Made by a program: the position numbers and the translations under genes | The notes under the pieces: generated by a model | Databases searched by the model: none | What the model was told of the DNA's origin: nothing | The model's input: the letters and a program-made list of their open reading frames with translations, nothing else | Shown: positions 7,834-15,783 of the stretch, one piece after another | How positions within the stretch are numbered: position 1 is the stretch's first letter | Layout of the letters: every line of letters begins with the position of its first letter | DNA from: JBECKQ01 sp040235375 | GTDB lineage: Bacteria > Planctomycetota > Phycisphaerae > UBA1845 | Length of the DNA: 28,618 nt | NCBI GenBank assembly: GCA_040235375.1 | Contig: JBECKQ010000399.1 | Location: forward strand, 1 to 28,618 | Direction of reading: 5' to 3'

Positions 7834-10536
7834 ATGAAGACTTCTGTTGCTCGAATCCTCGGAATGCCTGATCGCGAAGACGGCAGGCCGACGTTGTCTG
7901 ACTGGGCGCGTGCGCTGGGACCGCTCTTTGCGCCATTTCTAATCCTCGTCTGCGGCGTTCGCCTGGAGCTATTGAAGACGGCCCTGTGCTGGTCGTTCTT
8001 CATGATCCCCGGACTGCTGGCGGTGAATCTCTGGTTTCCCGCAAAGCACCCGCTGGGCCGCGGCGTGGCGCGGCTCGGGGTCGCCTCCGTGCTGGCCATG
8101 TTCCCGTTCGGCATCCTCGCGTGGCTGGCGTGCACGTTCCACTGGCGGCTGCCGTTTCTCGGCATTCTCTACGGCCTCGTTTACGTGGCGATCAGCGTAG
8201 CGCTGGTCGTGCTGCTCGCCAGGGGCAGGAACATGGCGACGGAGGATGACGGCGAGCAAGCGCAGGATTACCCGCTGTCCGCCCCGCGCTGGCTGGCCGG
8301 TGTGGCGATCGCGGGCATTGCCCTCGTGCTGTTGGGCGTGGTGCTGTCGGCGCCGCCATCCGCCAACCTCCCGGATGGCCAGCGCTTCGACCGGGACCTT
8401 CGCCCGGAGTGGTGGCACGGGGCGGTACTGGGCGGCGTTGGTTCGTTGCTCGCGGCGGGCGCCGTGGCCTTCGCCCTGGGCAAGGCGCGGCGCACTTTCG
8501 TCAAGGGTGAGCAGGACGAGCAACCGCAGTTGGAGCCGACTCGTCGCCAGGACGCGCGCGGCCGGCGTCGCGTCAAGGGGGCCGACAAGACGTTCGACGA
8601 GCGCCTTGGGGAACAGTGGTCGGTCGCCCTGATAGCACTGATCTGGCTGGCTGCGGCCGGTTTCACGGTTCACATCATGCAGGCCGCGTACTCCGTTTCG
8701 GTGCCGAACATGGAGGACCTGCGCCGTGGGGCGCTGCCCTGGAACGTGGACGACGTCGCGTACGTCTCCGAAGCGCTCGATTACCTCGACGGTCAACCGA
8801 TGGGCAAGTACGAGCCGTCGCTGGGCGGCACGTTCGATCTGGCTCGCAGCAGCATGTCGCCGCTGACCGCTCCGCTGGTGGCGATGTTCGCCGCGGTGAC
8901 GGGCGTCTCGCCCGCCGCGCTGCACCACAGCGTCATGCCGCCGCTTGTCTTCCTCGTCGGGATGAGCTGCCTCGCCGCCGCCGTGATGACGGTGCTGCGC
9001 TGCCATCGCTGGGCGGTTCCGCTGGGTGTGCTCGTGGCGGTCATGCTGATCTTCAAGACGTGGGACTACGCGCGGTGCGTCGTGGAGATGATCGTCTACC
9101 GGGCCATGCAGACGAAGTCACTGCATTTGCTGCTGGCTCACCCTCTCCAGTTGGCGACGCTCGTCCTGCTGATCGAGCGTCCCAGCCGGCGTCATTTCGG
9201 CGCCACGGCCGCCGTGGCGACCGTGGGGTACGGCATTCATCCGCTCGCCGCGATTCTGGGAATGGTCTGGGCGACGGCCATGCTGGTCGGCACCGCCGTC
9301 GGCCGGCGCAAGGCGCTGCCCTACGTCGCCGCGCTGCTGGTCATCTACTGCGGGCTGGGCGGGCTGTATCACCACGAATCCAAGCGGCCGAAGCTGCATC
9401 CGCTGGCCGCGAGCGGGCGCACGGCCGGCACGCCGATTCAATCGCGCGACCTCGTGCGCGTCGATTCGTACGTTTTCAGCATCGACCGGAGTCTCAAGGG
9501 TGCGCTCGAGGCCGGCAAGGTCACGCGCGAACTGATTCGCGCGTTCAACCGGCACGACGCACGGCTGCGCATCGACAGTGCCATCACCTATGACGAAGAA
9601 GAGGAAAGCTGGACGATCGGCAACGGCAACGGTTACCGCGTTCTCAAGAAGGCCGATCGCCTCGACGTCTACCAGAGGCACGGCCAGCCGGTGCTTCGCC
9701 ACGACCCGTTCTGGGCCTTTGGCTCGAACACGCTGTTTCTGGCCGGCGCGCTGGCCGTCCCGCTGGTGCTGGCGTTCGGCGTCTGGAGGCGTGAACTGGT
9801 CTGGGTCGGGCTGATCGGGGCCGCGGTTCTTCTCACGCTCAACATCGAGCCGTTGGGCCGCCTGCTCAATTTCGCGTTGCCCACGTCGATCATGTGGCGG
9901 GCGCGGTGGTTTTTGCCGGCGCTGGTGAACGTGGCCGTGGTGGCCGCCGTTCTCCACTGGGCCGTGCTCGTACTGATCCGCTCGCCGCAGCATTCCGCGG
10001 GGATGTTCCGCCGGTTTGCCGCGTCGCTCGTCGCCATCGGCGCATTCGGCCTCATGCTCTACAACACGACGAGCATGCCGGTAAGAGTCGGTGAGAAGCC
10101 CCGGAACCTCAGCAAGTTCAGTGACGACATTCACGAACTCGTGGACCTGCTCGGCGGGACGGACGCCAGCCCCTACGTGTTCGGCCCCTTCCTCGTCCAG
10201 CACGAACTGCCCCAGTTGATGCCCAACATCCGGCTCGTCTTCTCCCGGGACAAGTTCATGCGCCCGGCCAAGGAACCGAACGCTCGCAATGTGGCGCTGG
10301 GAGTTCAGGAGCGACTCAGCCGCGGCGCCCTTACGCCCGAACAGCTCGAGGTGCTGCTGTCGGTCTATCCCGGCATCGATCACATCGTGACGTACAACGT
10401 CAAGGACAGGGTGAACTCGGAAAAGGCGCTCGAGCAGGAAGGCTGGCAGCGGATCGCTCGCGCCGGCGTGTACGACTTGTGGCGAGCGCCCCAGTCAGCC
10501 ACCAATGCCGGCGGCACCGCCGATCGAAGCCCATGA
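7834..10536 (+). CDS. Large polytopic membrane protein, GT-C-like, family not recognised
   Basis: The 900-aa protein has roughly 14 or more membrane segments. Two soluble parts break them: a charged segment at about residues 225-270 (QPQLEPTRRQDARGRRRVKG) and a loop at about 530-610. A C-terminal soluble tail of about 140 residues ends in VYDLWRAPQ. After one helix comes WNVDDVAYVSEALDYLDG, an acidic pair at the place where GT-C glycosyltransferases carry a catalytic Asp. The general plan resembles uncharacterised polytopic glycosyltransferase-like proteins, but no family was recognised with certainty. ATG 7834 (weak AGGCGG upstream) is preferred to GTG 7801, because the promoter-like -10 ends at 7800. 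Its stop overlaps the next gene's start (ATGA), which implies coupled translation with the PMT-like gene and a shared pathway. Confidence 0.85.
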   Translation: MKTSVARILGMPDREDGRPTLSDWARALGPLFAPFLILVCGVRLELLKTALCWSFFMIPGLLAVNLWFPAKHPLGRGVARLGVASVLAMFPFGILAWLACTFHWRLPFLGILYGLVYVAISVALVVLLARGRNMATEDDGEQAQDYPLSAPRWLAGVAIAGIALVLLGVVLSAPPSANLPDGQRFDRDLRPEWWHGAVLGGVGSLLAAGAVAFALGKARRTFVKGEQDEQPQLEPTRRQDARGRRRVKGADKTFDERLGEQWSVALIALIWLAAAGFTVHIMQAAYSVSVPNMEDLRRGALPWNVDDVAYVSEALDYLDGQPMGKYEPSLGGTFDLARSSMSPLTAPLVAMFAAVTGVSPAALHHSVMPPLVFLVGMSCLAAAVMTVLRCHRWAVPLGVLVAVMLIFKTWDYARCVVEMIVYRAMQTKSLHLLLAHPLQLATLVLLIERPSRRHFGATAAVATVGYGIHPLAAILGMVWATAMLVGTAVGRRKALPYVAALLVIYCGLGGLYHHESKRPKLHPLAASGRTAGTPIQSRDLVRVDSYVFSIDRSLKGALEAGKVTRELIRAFNRHDARLRIDSAITYDEEEESWTIGNGNGYRVLKKADRLDVYQRHGQPVLRHDPFWAFGSNTLFLAGALAVPLVLAFGVWRRELVWVGLIGAAVLLTLNIEPLGRLLNFALPTSIMWRARWFLPALVNVAVVAAVLHWAVLVLIRSPQHSAGMFRRFAASLVAIGAFGLMLYNTTSMPVRVGEKPRNLSKFSDDIHELVDLLGGTDASPYVFGPFLVQHELPQLMPNIRLVFSRDKFMRPAKEPNARNVALGVQERLSRGALTPEQLEVLLSVYPGIDHIVTYNVKDRVNSEKALEQEGWQRIARAGVYDLWRAPQSATNAGGTADRSP

Positions 10537-12641
10537 GCAGGAAACCGCGCAGCAAGCGGGAGAGGCGAAAACAACCCGCCCCGTCAGTCGGCCCGCGTGT
10601 CGATTGGCGCGTGCCGTGCGCCGTCGCCGGCTTGTGCGTCGTGCACTTTGTTCTCGCGGTAACGAGCGTTCTGCACAAGTCCAACACCTACGACGAGCTC
10701 GCCCACCTGACGCGCGGCTACTCCTACCGCCTGACGGACGATTTCCGGCTCGGACCGCCCCACCCACCGCTGGCGCATTACTGGGCGTCGCTGCCCGGGG
10801 CTGGCGAAGCCATCAAGTTCCCCAGGCTGGATCAACCAGCGTGGCACGAATCCGACGTCTGGACCATCGGCCGAGAGTTCTTCTACTACAAGAACCTCGG
10901 CAATGCGGCGATCATCGATTCGCTTCTATGGAGCGGCCGGGCGATGATCGCCCTGTGGAGTGTCGCACTCGGCCTGCTGGTGTTCTTCTGGTCGCGCCGG
11001 CTGTTCGGTACGGCCGGTGGCCTGCTGTCGCTGACGCTGTTCGCCTTCAGTCCGACGATGCTCGCCCACGGCCGGCTGGTGACAACGGACTGCGCCGTCG
11101 CCCTCTTCTTCCTGTGCTCGCTGGGGACGATCTGGTGGATGCTGCACCGCATCTCGCCGGCCTCCGTGGCGTTGAGCGCCGCCTCGCTCGCCTGCCTGTT
11201 CCTCGCCAAGATGTCGGCCGTGCTGATCATCCCCGTGGGGATTGTTCTGCTCGCGATCCGGCTGGTGAATCGCGAGCCGTTGGTGGTCTCTCTCGGGCGT
11301 CTACGGCGGGAGATTCGCTCGCGGCTGGGGAAGGCCGGCTGCTGCGCGGCCGTCATGGCGATCTGGATCGTCGTCGTGTACGCCGCTATCTGGGGAGCGT
11401 ACGGCTTTCGATATGACGCGATGCGCAACGCGGTGGCCGGCCAGGACCGATTCTTCTCGCCCAACGGCGTACCTGAGGGCAAGACCATCTGGGAGCATCA
11501 GCTTCGCGGGCTCGATCACTTGAAGCCCGTCATCGGATGGCTCCGCGAGCATCGCGTCTTTCCGGAGGCATACATTTACAGCGCCGTGTTCTCGTCGCAG
11601 ACGGCGCGGGGCCGCAACGCGTTTCTGAACGGCCAGATCAACATCACCGGATTTCGATGGTACTTCCCGTACACGTTCCTGGTGAAGACGCCGCTACCCC
11701 TGTTCGGGTTGCTGGCACTGGCCGCCGGGGCCCCGTTCGTGCGCAAGCGCACCACCGCGGGGCAGGAACCCGGTGAAGCATCCAGGGGCCATCGAGTGTT
11801 GCGATTTCTCTATCGCAGCTCGCCGCTGCTGGTTTTCTTTGTGGTTTACTGGGCCGCGTCCCTGCGCAGCAATCTGAATATCGGCCACCGGCACGTGATG
11901 CCGACCTACCCCGTGCTGTTCATCCTCTGCGGGGCGTGCGCGGCCTGGCTCGGCGCGTCGTCGCGATGGGTGCGCGGACTCGTGCCGGCGATGTGCGGCC
12001 TGTTCATCCTGGCGTCGCTGTCCATCTATCCGGACTACCTGGCGTATTTCAACTGGACCATCGGCGGCCCGGACAAAGCCTATTACCATCTCGTGGACAG
12101 CTCGCTCGACTGGGGACAGGACCTGCCCGGCCTGGCGGCGTATCTCGACCGCCGAAAGCGCGACGGCCAGACGGGCAACGTCTATGTGTCGTACTTCGGC
12201 AGTGGAAAAGAGCGGGCGGTCGAACACTTCGGCATCGAGGCGACCATGCTGCCCTTGCGCCTCAGCGCCGATGCCACGGGCGACTACGCCTATCGTCCGG
12301 GCCTCTACATCATCAGCGCAACCAACCTCCAGCAGGTGTACAACAGCGATCGCAGCAACGTCTGGACGAAGAAGCTCGAGGATGCGTATCAGCAGTTCCG
12401 GCCGGCGTTCGAGAAGTTAGCGACCACCGCGAACACGGACACGGCTCGCCAGCCGTTCACGGCGGAGAAGTTCCGGAAGGCGTTCGATCAATTTCAGCGT
12501 CGCCGGTTCGCGCGACTATGCGCGTACCTTCGCACGCGTGAGCCCGACCACCTGGTCCATCACACGATCCTCGTGTTTGACCTGGACGCGCAAGAGCTGG
12601 CCGCGGCGCTCGAAGGCCCCCCACCGTATCCGCGTCAGTAG
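10533..12641 (+). CDS. PMT/ArnT-like glycosyltransferase, GT39/PMT_2 type
   Basis: The 702-aa protein has a very basic cytoplasmic N-terminus (MSRKPRSKRERRKQ) and about ten or more membrane segments. It resembles dolichyl-phosphate-mannose-protein mannosyltransferases. The first periplasmic loop carries NTYDELAHLTRG, with the likely catalytic D54-E55, and then GPPHPPLAHYWA (HPP at about 77-79). Further on are the family-like FGTAGGLLSLTLFAFSPTMLAHGRLVTTD (written here as two parts: FGTAGGLLSLTLFAF and SPTMLAHGRLVTTD) and NLNIGHRHVMPTYP. Such enzymes move a sugar from a polyprenyl-phosphate donor to protein or lipid on the outer face of the membrane. ATG 10533 overlaps the previous stop as ATGA and has little Shine-Dalgarno of its own. 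The family call is good; donor and acceptor are unknown. The C-terminal 150 residues are soluble and charged. Confidence 0.88.
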   Translation: MSRKPRSKRERRKQPAPSVGPRVDWRVPCAVAGLCVVHFVLAVTSVLHKSNTYDELAHLTRGYSYRLTDDFRLGPPHPPLAHYWASLPGAGEAIKFPRLDQPAWHESDVWTIGREFFYYKNLGNAAIIDSLLWSGRAMIALWSVALGLLVFFWSRRLFGTAGGLLSLTLFAFSPTMLAHGRLVTTDCAVALFFLCSLGTIWWMLHRISPASVALSAASLACLFLAKMSAVLIIPVGIVLLAIRLVNREPLVVSLGRLRREIRSRLGKAGCCAAVMAIWIVVVYAAIWGAYGFRYDAMRNAVAGQDRFFSPNGVPEGKTIWEHQLRGLDHLKPVIGWLREHRVFPEAYIYSAVFSSQTARGRNAFLNGQINITGFRWYFPYTFLVKTPLPLFGLLALAAGAPFVRKRTTAGQEPGEASRGHRVLRFLYRSSPLLVFFVVYWAASLRSNLNIGHRHVMPTYPVLFILCGACAAWLGASSRWVRGLVPAMCGLFILASLSIYPDYLAYFNWTIGGPDKAYYHLVDSSLDWGQDLPGLAAYLDRRKRDGQTGNVYVSYFGSGKERAVEHFGIEATMLPLRLSADATGDYAYRPGLYIISATNLQQVYNSDRSNVWTKKLEDAYQQFRPAFEKLATTANTDTARQPFTAEKFRKAFDQFQRRRFARLCAYLRTREPDHLVHHTILVFDLDAQELAAALEGPPPYPRQ

Positions 12642-12887
12642 CGCCACGAGGTCAGAGATCAGAAACCGGAAGTCGGGGAGCCGCGGGCGAAGCTTGGCCA
12701 TCGCCAATCGCACTGCTCAAGAGCCGTGCCACACTGGATGCTTGTCGACTTTCGCCACGGCCTGACCGCGCTTCGCTCCGTCAGACCGTGCCACTCGCTG
12801 GCAAGGTCACGCAGGCGATGCCACTCGCGCTTGTGGCATGTGCATCCTGCCCATGAATCACGGGCTGGAAGCCCGTGCCACACAAGG
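12642..12887. repeat. Convergent spacer with REP-like palindromes
   Basis: This spacer lies between two gene 3' ends (PMT-like and tpx). It holds two clean hairpins. ATGCCAC (12818-12824) pairs with GTGGCAT (12833-12839). ACGGGCT (12860-12866) pairs with AGCCCGT (12870-12876) around GGA. The string GTGCCAC recurs at about 12727, 12787 and 12876, with a variant at 12819, so the spacer looks like a degraded cluster of one palindromic repeat type. It may also serve as a bidirectional terminator. No gene is seen. Confidence 0.6.
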
Positions 12888-13403
12888 CTACACCGCCGCT
12901 TTGGCGGCCTTCAGCGCCGGTTCGTAATCCGGCTCGTTAGTCACTTCGCCGACGTACTGGGCGTGCGTGATCTTCCCGTTCTTGTCGGCGACGAATACGG
13001 CCCTCGACAGCAGACCGAGTTCCTTGATGTGCACGCCGAAGGCGTCGCCGAATGACTGGTACTTGTAATCGCTGCCGGTTTTGACCGCCTCGATCCCTTC
13101 GGCGGCGCAGAACCGCTTGGCGGCGAACGGCAGGTCCATGCTCACCGTCAGAATGACCACGTCGTCAGACAGGTCAGCGGCCTTCTCGTTGAACCTGCGG
13201 GTCTGCGTCGCGCAGACCGGTGTATCCACGCTGGGCACCACGCTGAGAACGAGCACATTCCCCGCAAAATCCTTGTCCGTGATGTCGCCCAGGTCCTGCC
13301 CGGTGACCTTGAAGCTCGGCAGGCGGTCGCCCGGCTTGACCTCCTTGCCGACCAGGGTCATGGGGTTGCCCTTGAACGTGATGACGCCCTTACGTTCTTC
13401 CAT
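12888..13403 (-). CDS. tpx: Thiol peroxidase Tpx (atypical 2-Cys peroxiredoxin)
   Basis: The 171-aa protein has the usual Tpx length and reduces hydrogen peroxide and alkyl hydroperoxides with thioredoxin as electron donor. The peroxidatic site is PSVDTPVCATQTRRFN, with catalytic C64 and T61 and the conserved arginine after it. The resolving Cys is C99 (AAKRFCAAEGI), which marks the Tpx subfamily. It opens with the family signature VITFKGNPMTLVG. ATG 13403 is secured by an excellent AAGGAGG 6 nt upstream. There is no signal peptide, so it is cytosolic here. The gene stands alone between two membrane-protein genes on the opposite strand. Confidence 0.97.
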   Translation of the reverse strand: MEERKGVITFKGNPMTLVGKEVKPGDRLPSFKVTGQDLGDITDKDFAGNVLVLSVVPSVDTPVCATQTRRFNEKAADLSDDVVILTVSMDLPFAAKRFCAAEGIEAVKTGSDYKYQSFGDAFGVHIKELGLLSRAVFVADKNGKITHAQYVGEVTNEPDYEPALKAAKAAV

Positions 13404-13577
13404 CGCGGTCCTCCTTTATCTCGCAGTGTGACGGCCAATGCCGGCCCTGAACATCAGGCTGCACGGTCCGGGATGATTGCGCGCCGCCCGCCCGTTAGCA
13501 AGCGACTGCGTGCGATTGCCGGCCGGATGCGGTAATAGAAGCACTCGCGAGCGCCGGCGCAGCGGTGCGCCGCAGCC

Positions 13578-13583
13578 AAGGAG
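13578..13583 (+). promoter_or_regulatory. Ribosome binding site deciding a GTG start
   Basis: AAGGAG stands 5 nt before GTG 13589. It favours that codon over the in-frame GTG at 13565, which has no such site. Confidence 0.75.
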
Positions 13584-13588
13584 CCGCC

Positions 13589-15478
13589 GTGATCGATCAG
13601 AACCCGCAGGAAAACCAAACCAGCCGGGCGTTCGCCCTGGAAACGTCACTGGTCGCGGCGGCGGCGCTGTTCGTCGTCTTCGGTTTTCTCCGCAGCGAGG
13701 TGGTCAACGTCGTAACCTACGAGCTTGCGCAAACGCCACCCGCCCCCGCGTGGCTGACCTACTGGCCCCCTGCCCTCGGCGCTTTCATCATCATCTGCCC
13801 AGCCCTCCTTGCACGCCGCCAATCTCCCCCCGGTGTGCCCCTGCTCTCGAGCAGTGCTTCAGCGCATACTCCTGTCAGCCCCCCTTTGGCCGCCGCGCCC
13901 GCCCTGATCACGATTGCCATCGCGATTCTCTGGCTGGCCGGCCTTCGACCGACGGTCGTCGTCGCCGGCATCGCCATCGCCACATTTGCCTGGGCGGCGG
14001 ATCGCCTCTGGCAGAGGGCGAAAGTCGCCGGCGCGCCGCTCGGCCTCGAACGGGCGGCCCCCTGGATCCTGGCGATTGCCATCGTCGGCGCCACAGCCTG
14101 GCACGCTGCCGAGCAGATCAGCCTGTGGCGGCACTTCATGCTCGGTTACGCAGACTTCGGCCGCTTCACGACCGCGCTCGAAAACTGCCTGCCCTGGAAG
14201 GACGTCGGCCCCGCGCGTTTCTCCCATCCCCTGATGGCGACGCACTTCGTGCCGCTGTTCTACGCGCTCGTGCCGCTGTACGCCGTCTTTCGTTCGCCGG
14301 CGTTCCTGATGGTCGTCGGGCCATTGGTTCTGAACGTGGCTGCCGTCGCCTTTTACCGGTACTGCTCGAAGACAAGCGGCTCGCGCTTGACCGGGCTGCT
14401 CGTCGCTCTCGCGTGGATCGCGCTGCCTTCCGTCACGCGCCTGCCCTATTCGAACACGTACGGCTTTCAGACGCCCTACCTGGCGGTGCCGCTGCTGGCC
14501 TTCGCCATGACGCTGCGGCTCGACGGTAAGCGGCGAGCCTCGTGGCTGCTGCTGGCCGCCGCGGCGCTCTGCCAGGAAACGGTGTGCGGCGTAATCTTCG
14601 GCTGGGGCTGCTACCTGCTGATCCGCGGGAACCGCCGTGAGGGAGCCGTCACCGCTCTCGCCGCGCTGGGTTATCTCGCGCTGTGCACGCTGGTCATCAT
14701 CCCGGCCTTCGCCGGCGGCGGCTCCTACGAGCGCCTGAGCCTCTTCGGTGACCTGACCGCCGCCAGCATCCTGGATCGACTCAGCAGAGGGCGGGTGTGG
14801 CTCTATCTCGGCGTTTTGGTGTTCCCCCTGCTGCCTCGACTTGTGCGCGGCGCCGGCGTGCTGATCGCCGCCGTGCCCACGCTCGCCCTGATCGTGCTGC
14901 TCCAGCAGGCGGACTACCTGAACATCAAGTACTGGCATCAGGCAACGGTGCTGCCGGTGCTGTTTCTGGCGGCCGCCACGGGTATCGCGAATCATCGAGC
15001 GAGCGCGAATCTCGAGAAGCTTCCCAGCCGTAACAGACTTGGCGCGAGCATTGTCCTGCTGGCCAGCGTGCTGATGTTCCAGCAACTGCTCGGCCTGTCT
15101 CCGGTGAGCCGGGCGTACCAGCTTTTCGCGAACCAGCCGCCAGTGAGCCGCAGCGATCCGCGGCACGTCGTCGTGGAAAAGATTCGCGCCGGGTACGCGC
15201 CGAACTCGACGGTCGTCATCGCCACGCAGCGACTGGCGGCGCACTTCATCGACTACCGCATGGTGTACACCTTGGGCAATGTCGCGCTGCCCGCGCCGAG
15301 CCGACGCACGCAGATTCTCATCATCGACACGGCGGACCGGTGGGACCCGGTCATCGCCGCCGGCGAAGGCGAGCGTTACGTTGAGATAGCTGAGGCCGCC
15401 GGCTTCGTCCTGATCGATCGGGTCGGCCCGATCCTGGTGCTGCGCTACCAGCCTCCCGTGATGTTGCAACCGGCCTAA
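13589..15478 (+). CDS. DUF2079-like polytopic membrane protein
   Basis: The 629-aa protein has about 12 membrane segments. From about residue 180 it shows the layout of the DUF2079 family: YADFGRFTTALENCLPWKD, then HPLMATHFVPLFYALVPLYAVF, then PYSNTYGFQTPYLAVPLLAF, then ALCQETVCGVIFGWG. DUF2079 proteins are uncharacterised and have the overall shape of GT-C glycosyltransferases. The first 170 residues add about four hydrophobic segments. The start is GTG 13589, fixed by its ribosome binding site. The C-terminal 150 residues are soluble (VVIATQRLAAHFIDYRMVYT and onward). No partner is adjacent on the same strand, but it is the fourth protein of this kind within 10 kb. The role is inferred only by resemblance. 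Confidence 0.83.
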   Translation: MIDQNPQENQTSRAFALETSLVAAAALFVVFGFLRSEVVNVVTYELAQTPPAPAWLTYWPPALGAFIIICPALLARRQSPPGVPLLSSSASAHTPVSPPLAAAPALITIAIAILWLAGLRPTVVVAGIAIATFAWAADRLWQRAKVAGAPLGLERAAPWILAIAIVGATAWHAAEQISLWRHFMLGYADFGRFTTALENCLPWKDVGPARFSHPLMATHFVPLFYALVPLYAVFRSPAFLMVVGPLVLNVAAVAFYRYCSKTSGSRLTGLLVALAWIALPSVTRLPYSNTYGFQTPYLAVPLLAFAMTLRLDGKRRASWLLLAAAALCQETVCGVIFGWGCYLLIRGNRREGAVTALAALGYLALCTLVIIPAFAGGGSYERLSLFGDLTAASILDRLSRGRVWLYLGVLVFPLLPRLVRGAGVLIAAVPTLALIVLLQQADYLNIKYWHQATVLPVLFLAAATGIANHRASANLEKLPSRNRLGASIVLLASVLMFQQLLGLSPVSRAYQLFANQPPVSRSDPRHVVVEKIRAGYAPNSTVVIATQRLAAHFIDYRMVYTLGNVALPAPSRRTQILIIDTADRWDPVIAAGEGERYVEIAEAAGFVLIDRVGPILVLRYQPPVMLQPA

Positions 15479-15541
15479 TTGCGCAATGCCGCACCGGCCA
15501 CACCGATTCGTACGCAGATGTCCTCGCAGCGCCGGCAACCC

Positions 15542-15700
15542 CGTCCGAGCCGCGACCGTCAGGGAGCGGATACAACGTAAAGGCCCCGCCGAGCAGACAC
15601 TCTCGCATCCTGCTTCGTGACGCCGGAATTCACCGCGAAACGTTGACGGCCGAGGAAAGGTTGTCGCCTCCTCCGCTCCCTCACGGTCGCGGCTCGGACG
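15542..15700. repeat. Inverted pair of a 29-nt dispersed repeat
   Basis: Copy B (15542-15570) and copy C (15672-15700) are inverted repeats matching at 28 of 29 positions, about 100 nt apart. The shared core reads CGTCCGAGCCGCGACCGT on copy B. A more degenerate copy A is at 58-86. The inner flanks also share short pieces (ACAAC inverted as GTTGT), as if an older, longer palindrome had decayed. No ORF or transposase lies between them. This looks like a small non-autonomous mobile or REP-type unit. The remainder of 15479-15777 shows no gene. Confidence 0.75.
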
Positions 15701-15762
15701 AGCATTCGCCGATCCCATCGACACCGCGGTATGCGTGCGTTGCGGCGGAAGAACAGTGCAAA

Positions 15763-15783
15763 GTGTGACACAGATTGTCACAC
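15763..15783. promoter_or_regulatory. Palindrome at the thyX stop, copy 1
   Basis: GTGTGACA (15763-15770) and TGTCACAC (15776-15783) form a perfect 8-bp inverted repeat around CAGAT. The thyX stop codon (15778-15780) lies inside it. On the minus strand the hairpin is followed by TTTG, so it could end the thyX transcript. A near-identical palindrome occurs at 22638-22654, which also allows a regulator-binding site or a dispersed repeat. Confidence 0.55.

Noticed and set aside
15652..15659. GAGGAAAG, resembling an RNase P RNA signature
   Set aside because: The following bases do not continue the signature, and no matching 3' part or length is present.
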